NCBI GenBank assembly: GCA_022749755.1
Contig: CM040453.1
Location: forward strand, 270,102 to 334,101
Length of the DNA stretch: 64,000 bases
Direction: 5' to 3'
DNA from: Azadirachta indica
Lineage: Eukaryota; Streptophyta; Magnoliopsida; Sapindales; Meliaceae
The notes below the pieces were generated by a model, which was given only the letters and a program-made list of their open reading frames with translations, did no database searches and was not told the DNA's origin. Below are positions 59,094 through 64,000 of the stretch, piece by piece. Both the position numbers and the translations under genes were made by a program. Positions within the stretch are counted from its first letter, which is position 1. Each line of letters starts with the position of its first letter.

Positions 59094-61762
59094 CTATTTG
59101 TAATCGAATCTTATTGAATAAACATTTCTTGTCGACGATGATGGATGGATCGGATGGCATCCAACAAAGTCCTCCTTTTGCAATGGTTTGGTTAAATGAA
59201 AATCCATTCCAGCATCAGCAAATCTACTTGCTTCCTCAGACATTGCATGGGCTGTCAATGCAATTATTGGAATATAAACATCATGTTCTTTTTCTTCCTT
59301 CCTTATCAGTCTAGTTGCTCCGAATCCATTCATTGCAGGCATCTGTCAACCAACAGTATGTGATCATCATATCATAGTGTAACTCTATACTCCACCAGCG
59401 TATTTCGGGTATTTCAATATGCCTTACTATCTAAGGACCTATTTGATATATATATATATACACGGAAAAATTATCTTTTCTCTTTTTTAGTGTAAAAACT
59501 CGGGGGCCCATACATCATTATCACCACCAAATAGAACTAGAAATGCTTTCAAGAAATAAAGCAGAATTACCTCACAATCCATCATAATTTAATCATAAGG
59601 TAGAGCGGCTTTGGAATGTCCGTCCTTCCTTTGATCACTTAAAATCTTGCAGATTTGATCAAATGCCTCTTTCCCATTTGAGCAGACTTCAAAATTTGCT
59701 CCAAGTTTCCTCAGATGTACAGTAGTCAACTCGTTCAATAGTGGATCATCATCAACAAATAGAAATTTCTTCCCATTCAACTCTTTCTCACTGCCTTTTG
59801 CATCACTTTGCTGCAGTGAGGTGGTGAAATGAGATGAAGAAGCTCCGGCCTCTGCTTCCAAGCTCTTCAACTTGTTCGAAGTATTGGGGTTTAAGCAATG
59901 CTCGAGTTAACTTGATATGCTGATGTTCCGATCGTTAACTTTGGGAAGTTCCGTTGAGATGCACCCTTGCACTCAGGCAATAGCTTCAACACTTCAATCA
60001 ATCGTGAACCATGAAATGGCTTGTTTATTAGATGACCACATATAGGAACTAGCCGGTACTCTCCATCCTCCTTTGAATTAGCATTGCATATGATCGGATT
60101 CTCTAACCACACTACCTTGCATAACAACTTAGGCATGTCTCTCTTGAAGTTGGCAAGGATTTTGATCAATTCTCACTCAGAACCAGCACTGGCATCAATC
60201 AGTACTAGTGTGAAGCTTCATAAACTTTTGGAGGTGGTCTTTCTATAAACATTGTCTTTGTCATCTTTAAAGCCTAGAGTCGTGAAATCAAGAGGTCGTG
60301 TACCAGAATTGCTTGATGCACACATGGTCAAGTAATCGACTAAACTTGACTCATATTTTTCTGCATAACTTGTACCGCAAAGATCCATCTTTTGCTTTAG
60401 TTTTCTGAGCTCTTGATGAAGAATTTTCTCTTGCTTTATCATTGTAACCTTAATGTTTAAGTTGTTCTCTTTATACCTCTTCAGGACTCTTCTGCGTTCC
60501 TCACCAGCTATGAAGAGTATAATATGAGATCCTTCTGGTTTCACTGCAGGGCTCCAAAAAGATGCAAAATGTTGATGAAATCCAGTTTGAGGCCAATCAT
60601 TATCTCTTCTGGAATCTTCTTCATCTGCATTGGGGGGCTCACGTTCACACACGGTAAGAAGAACGTGGAACTTGAAGCAACTTCCTCTTTCTCCTGGCTC
60701 TTTATCAGCAATTGTGATCTCTTCTCTCATTAGATGTACCTGGAGCACAATATCATACAAGTATTAGTAGAATTCTGTTGGCATTGGGAAATATCTGAAC
60801 TATTTTGTGCTTTCCTCGAGGGAATTTAATCTGCAAGAAGTGAATCACTTACAATGGATTGAACAATACTAAGTCCCAAACCAATGCCTTCTTGACCAAG
60901 AGCAGTTTCCTTGACTTGAATAAATTCTTCAAAAATGGAGTTTTGCTTGTCTTTGGGAATTCCCTTGCCTGCATCATCCACCTCAAATTGAAACTCCATT
61001 AAATTGGGATTTTGTTCAATTGAATGAAGGGCATCTAGATCATCAAAACCTTCCTTATTCTTGAAAATTAACTTTGATAAACACTTCAAGATAACATTAT
61101 GATTAGAAGCAATGATGTCTTGTTTGAAACTCTTATCAAAATGAAGTGTTGGAATACACTGCTAGAGTTTGATCCCCATCATTGTAATACGAGAATAGTA
61201 ATCCATCCAATCCCAAGTGAAAAACTTGTGACAAATGCGGAATTGTTGAAAGTGCTAGAAACAATGTAGGTGCAACCTGAAACGAGTCAAAAACATTTTC
61301 TCATTTTGCTAATTGCATGCATCCATATATCAGATAAAATTTAACTCATAAATTCATTCAAACCTTAGCTTCAATAGTATCAAAACTTAGTTCTGTTGCA
61401 TTCAGAGATGAACTAAGAGATCTTGCTAAATTTATAGCAGATGAATTCAAAGGAAGAAGCAGTTTTGCAGTTGTATCGATCTCTGAAAATGAATTATTTT
61501 GAACTCCACTTAATTCTTGCTTAATGTGATGAGCGGCTTTAATGGTCATTAACCACAGTTTTAAGGTTGCAAAACCACAAAATCCCTGCCATTTGCATAC
61601 CATGAAGTTGTTTAGTAAACAATTATCAGAAAAAAAACTTGATATTATTAGCAGAAAGCATTGAAGTTTATAAAAGATATTAATTACAAGAAAGACGAGA
61701 AAACAAAGAGGCCTCAGAACAATTTGTGCGCAGAGTCTCTTGGGATCAAATTTCAACTTCAT
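59094..61762 (-). pseudogene. CKI1-like: CKI1-like receptor histidine kinase pseudogene, internally deleted
   Basis: CKI1 proteins are hybrid sensor kinases of the cytokinin phosphorelay in plants. Pieces in the right order on the minus strand are a membrane-anchor exon (about 61762-61358, MKLKFDPKRLCAQ), the start of the extracellular region (about 61275-61145, LDGLLFSYYNDG), an ATPase piece with FEVDDAGKGIP and the G-box GIGLGLSIVQS (about 61089-60826), the linker with EERRRVLKRY (about 60760-60218), the HGSRLIEVLKLLP block (about 60169-59891) and a receiver domain with VDDDP (about 59870-59340). The gene is broken: in-frame stops at 60218-60220, 60173-60175, 59891-59893 and 59589-59591, a frame change near 59880, and loss of the stretch that should hold most of the sensor domain, the second membrane helix and the phospho-accepting histidine box. 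The homology is clear from memory of Arabidopsis CKI1; this copy cannot signal. Confidence 0.85.
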
Positions 61763-62803
61763 GGCTAGTTCCTCTGCTTAGCAATAGTATCTGCATTTGT
61801 TGTCAACATCAATTCTATTTATTTGCAATATCTTTTTCATTTGAATTGAAAACAAGAACAGTTTTTTCTCATCATTTCACCTCTCTTTCAAGCAATACTT
61901 TCTGTCTTAAGCAATGAGTAATATCAAAATGTTCAGATATGAGCGTAAATGCAAAATAATAATAATAATAATAATAAAAATTATGAACGCAATGTAAGTT
62001 GTGAGTAACAAAATATGATTTGGAAGAAAAAGGATAAAAGCAAGGGAGAAAACAGATGAAAATGGAAAGCTGTATCAAGGACTAGCAGAAAGAATGAATG
62101 GGAAGGGAAAGCGAAGAAAGCTGAAGAAAGAAAACACAAAAATGGTTGTAAAACAAAACAAAGTAACAAACAATAATGAGAGAAAGCGGATGCATAAAAG
62201 TTGGGGTACATTATACTTTTACACTTTGAAGTCAAAAGAGAGAAAACAGGAACCAAAAATCTTTTTAAATATTTTATTAAACAGAATCATTATCAGTTGT
62301 ATTTATTATAAATGGTCAGTTTCCCAAAAGACCGAAAAGATGGAAGGAAGTGTATATTTATTTGTTTAGTTATTTCTATACAAGGGGATATAGATTTTAC
62401 TTGATTAAAATGAAAATGAAAAGATTTGAGATTGTGGTAAAATTTGTGTTCTGAATGGCATGGAATTAGAATTATTGACTACATAATTAATGGAAAGATT
62501 TGGCAGATTAATTTGTTACCTTAACTATGTACACGTAGTAGATGTGTGTATATATGGTAAAATCTTTGTTTTCTTGTTATTTCGTCCTCTATATTTATTT
62601 ACAGGATATTTATGATTTTTTTAACTTTTGAATCATTGATAGATAATAAGTATAGTATATATTGAAAGTAAAAAGGATAAATGTATATATAGACAAAATG
62701 ATATGTAAGTTTTAAAATCATAAAATTGATATACAAAATATCACAGCACATGAATTTGTACACAAATATACATAAAATTTGGTAGGAACCGAACTTGGAT
62801 ACG
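61763..62803. other. Intergenic region between the kinase relic and the universal stress protein gene
   Basis: No gene was found. It is purine-rich on the plus strand around 62040-62370 and AT-rich elsewhere. The final part should be the 3' UTR of the universal stress protein gene. Confidence 0.45.
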
Positions 62804-62904
62804 TTAATTGGATTTGGGCTTCTTGACAATCAAAACAGGACAGTTAACATTTTGTACACAGTGATTGCTGACACTTCCCAAGAATGCTCTGCAGGAAATA
62901 ACAA

Positions 62905-62941
<37 letters not shown>

Positions 62942-63410
62942 CAAAAAGTAAAAGCAAAGATTCATGAACGATACGAACGAATGAATGAATGAATGAATGA
63001 ATAATTACCTCTTGAACCAACCATATCCATGGCTACCCATAACTAAGACGTCAACACCCAGCTTCTCAACCATCTCGCAGATCACGTCTCTGGGATCACC
63101 GCACTCTACTATTCCCTCCACCTCCACTTCAACACCCTAACATAACAATTTTAATTAATTCATTGATTATATATATTTATATATATCATCCACCTGGACT
63201 AGGGACCTAGGACCTAGGATATGATGATGAAGATGATCATCATTCCCCACCTCGTTTATCATATGATGATCTTTACAGATCCTATTGGCCTTGTCTATCA
63301 CGCGATCAGCCACGTCACTACTGTACTTCTCCATCGTAGATAATATGTCAGATGAAAACAAATACCCTGCACATACAACATATAAATACATAGCAGACAG
63401 ACAGACAGAC

Positions 63411-63446
<36 letters not shown>

Positions 63447-63482
63447 GATCAACATCGACAAATGACTAATTAATTAAGTTAA

Positions 63483-63530
<48 letters not shown>

Positions 63531-63708
63531 GCCTACCAGTGCCGTCCAAAGCCGTGTGTACAGCTCGCGGTGGCTTGGCATAGAGAAGCACGATGGTGGT
63601 GTTCTTTGAAGAAATAACGTTCTTCAGACACCACTTCAAAGCGTACATGCTCTCCTCCCCTTCATCAACCGCTACTAGGATCTTCCTATCTTTTTCTTCC
63701 CCTGCCAT
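62804..63708 (-). CDS. Universal stress protein (UspA domain)
   Basis: Plant single-domain UspA proteins bind ATP and are linked to stress responses; the biochemical output of most members is unknown. Four exons join in frame: 63537-63708, 63194-63366, 63009-63136 and 62804-62888, about 185 residues. The protein starts MAGEEKDRKILVAVDEGEES, the usual beginning of the domain, and ends CPVLIVKKPKSN, the usual final strand. The ATP-binding signature G-2x-G-9x-G-S is complete: Gly149, Gly152, Gly162 and Ser163 in GSHGYGWFKRAFLGS. Exon 2 encodes an insertion (about residues 95-115) with a run of His residues that is not typical of the family. For the exon 2 donor I chose CAG/GTGG at 63194, which keeps phase; two other donors a few bases upstream are possible and would shorten that loop. 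Confidence 0.9.
62909..62940. repeat. (ATT)n microsatellite in the universal stress protein gene, intron 3
   Basis: About ten ATT units lie in the short last intron, with a (GAAT)n run at about 62979-63002 close to the donor side. The intron is only about 120 bases long, so length change here would alter it noticeably. Confidence 0.85.
63396..63535. repeat. Compound (GACA)n-(GATA)n and (AAT)n microsatellites in intron 1 of the universal stress protein gene
   Basis: About five GACA units run into about ten GATA units (about 63396-63446), and after 40 bases about fourteen AAT units (about 63486-63530) run up to the donor site at 63535-63536. Nearly the whole 170-base intron is simple repeat. 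Confidence 0.9.
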
Positions 63709-63815
63709 TTCCAAATTATTTAATAATTTCAATCCAACCACAAACCACACAACACCACACTTGTCCTCTACCCACCTCTCCTCTCCTCTCCTACTACTAG
63801 TACCAGCAAGCAATA

Positions 63816-63848
<33 letters not shown>

Positions 63849-64000
63849 TGTAAGAGTAGGCTGGGCTATGTTAACAAAACCCATGGGCGCTTTTGGTTTT
63901 GGTTTTTGTTTTCGGAGAAACAAACACAGACACGCACCGACACAGACAGAGTGATACAGTTAACACTTACGGTGGGCCGTTTCTCGTTTTGATATATCTT
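63709..64000 (-). promoter_or_regulatory. Leader and proximal promoter of the universal stress protein gene
   Basis: The stretch upstream of the start codon stays open in frame but has only one earlier ATG, in a (TA)n tract (about 63817-63849), so it is probably leader and promoter. The (TA)n tract could supply a TATA-like element about 110 bases from the start codon. No other motif was recognised before the window ends. Confidence 0.4.

Noticed and set aside
1..64000. CRISPR arrays, bacterial operons, riboswitches or a defence-type system
   Set aside because: Nothing of this kind is visible; the tandem repeats are microsatellites or transposon parts and all genes have plant intron structure or are known intronless plant genes.

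Overview
The window is nuclear DNA from a flowering plant, almost certainly a eudicot. Genes have many short exons with GT..AG borders, introns and spacers are very AT-rich and full of (TA)n, (TTA)n and (GATA)n microsatellites, and the protein set is plant-specific: plastid ClpP5, a class I KNOX factor, nicotianamine synthase, a vacuolar H+-pyrophosphatase, calreticulin with HDEL, and a CKI1-like histidine kinase relic. The species cannot be named from sequence alone; a woody rosid would fit.

Layout, left to right: CLPP5 plastid protease subunit (+, 301-3286); class I KNOX homeodomain gene (+, 6522-9057); a 3.9 kb AT-rich spacer with a hairpin element and a 36-base C tract; intronless nicotianamine synthase (-, 12934-13890); a 3.9 kb spacer; a two-exon gene for an unrecognised secreted or membrane protein (-, 17790-19515); a transposon-rich block (19.8-23.5 kb) with a foldback element carrying internal minisatellite repeats, an LTR-like sequence and a non-autonomous Mutator-type element with a perfect 9-bp target duplication; mitochondrial-type Lon protease LON1 (+, 24407-31933, 20 exons); a 5.4 kb spacer; an ASG1-like plant protein (+, 37307-39685) with a plastid-type tRNA-Leu relic in its fourth intron; a small Shg1/BOD1-like protein (-, 40699-42473); an organellar peptide chain release factor 2 (-, 43919-46817) head to head with an RNA pseudouridine synthase (+, 47040-48620) over a 222-bp shared promoter; a type I vacuolar H+-pyrophosphatase (+, 50646-54266); calreticulin (+, 55748-58572) with unfolded-protein-response-like promoter motifs; a broken, internally deleted CKI1-like receptor histidine kinase (-, about 59094-61762); and a universal stress protein (-, 62804-63708).

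These are independent genes, as is usual in plants, not an operon. Several serve organelle protein homeostasis or translation (CLPP5, LON1, release factor 2, perhaps the pseudouridine synthase), but this looks like chance. The order calreticulin, pseudouridine synthase, release factor 2 resembles, from memory, an Arabidopsis chromosome 1 cluster near At1g56340-At1g56350, so that part is probably a conserved syntenic block.

I found no clearly undescribed biological system. The points most worth a second look are the Mutator-type element, the foldback/minisatellite element, the kinase relic that lost its histidine box, the intronic plastid-like tRNA, the bidirectional promoter, and the C36 tract. 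Exon borders were placed by hand from reading frame, splice consensus and remembered family sequences; each multi-exon model keeps an open frame across all junctions.
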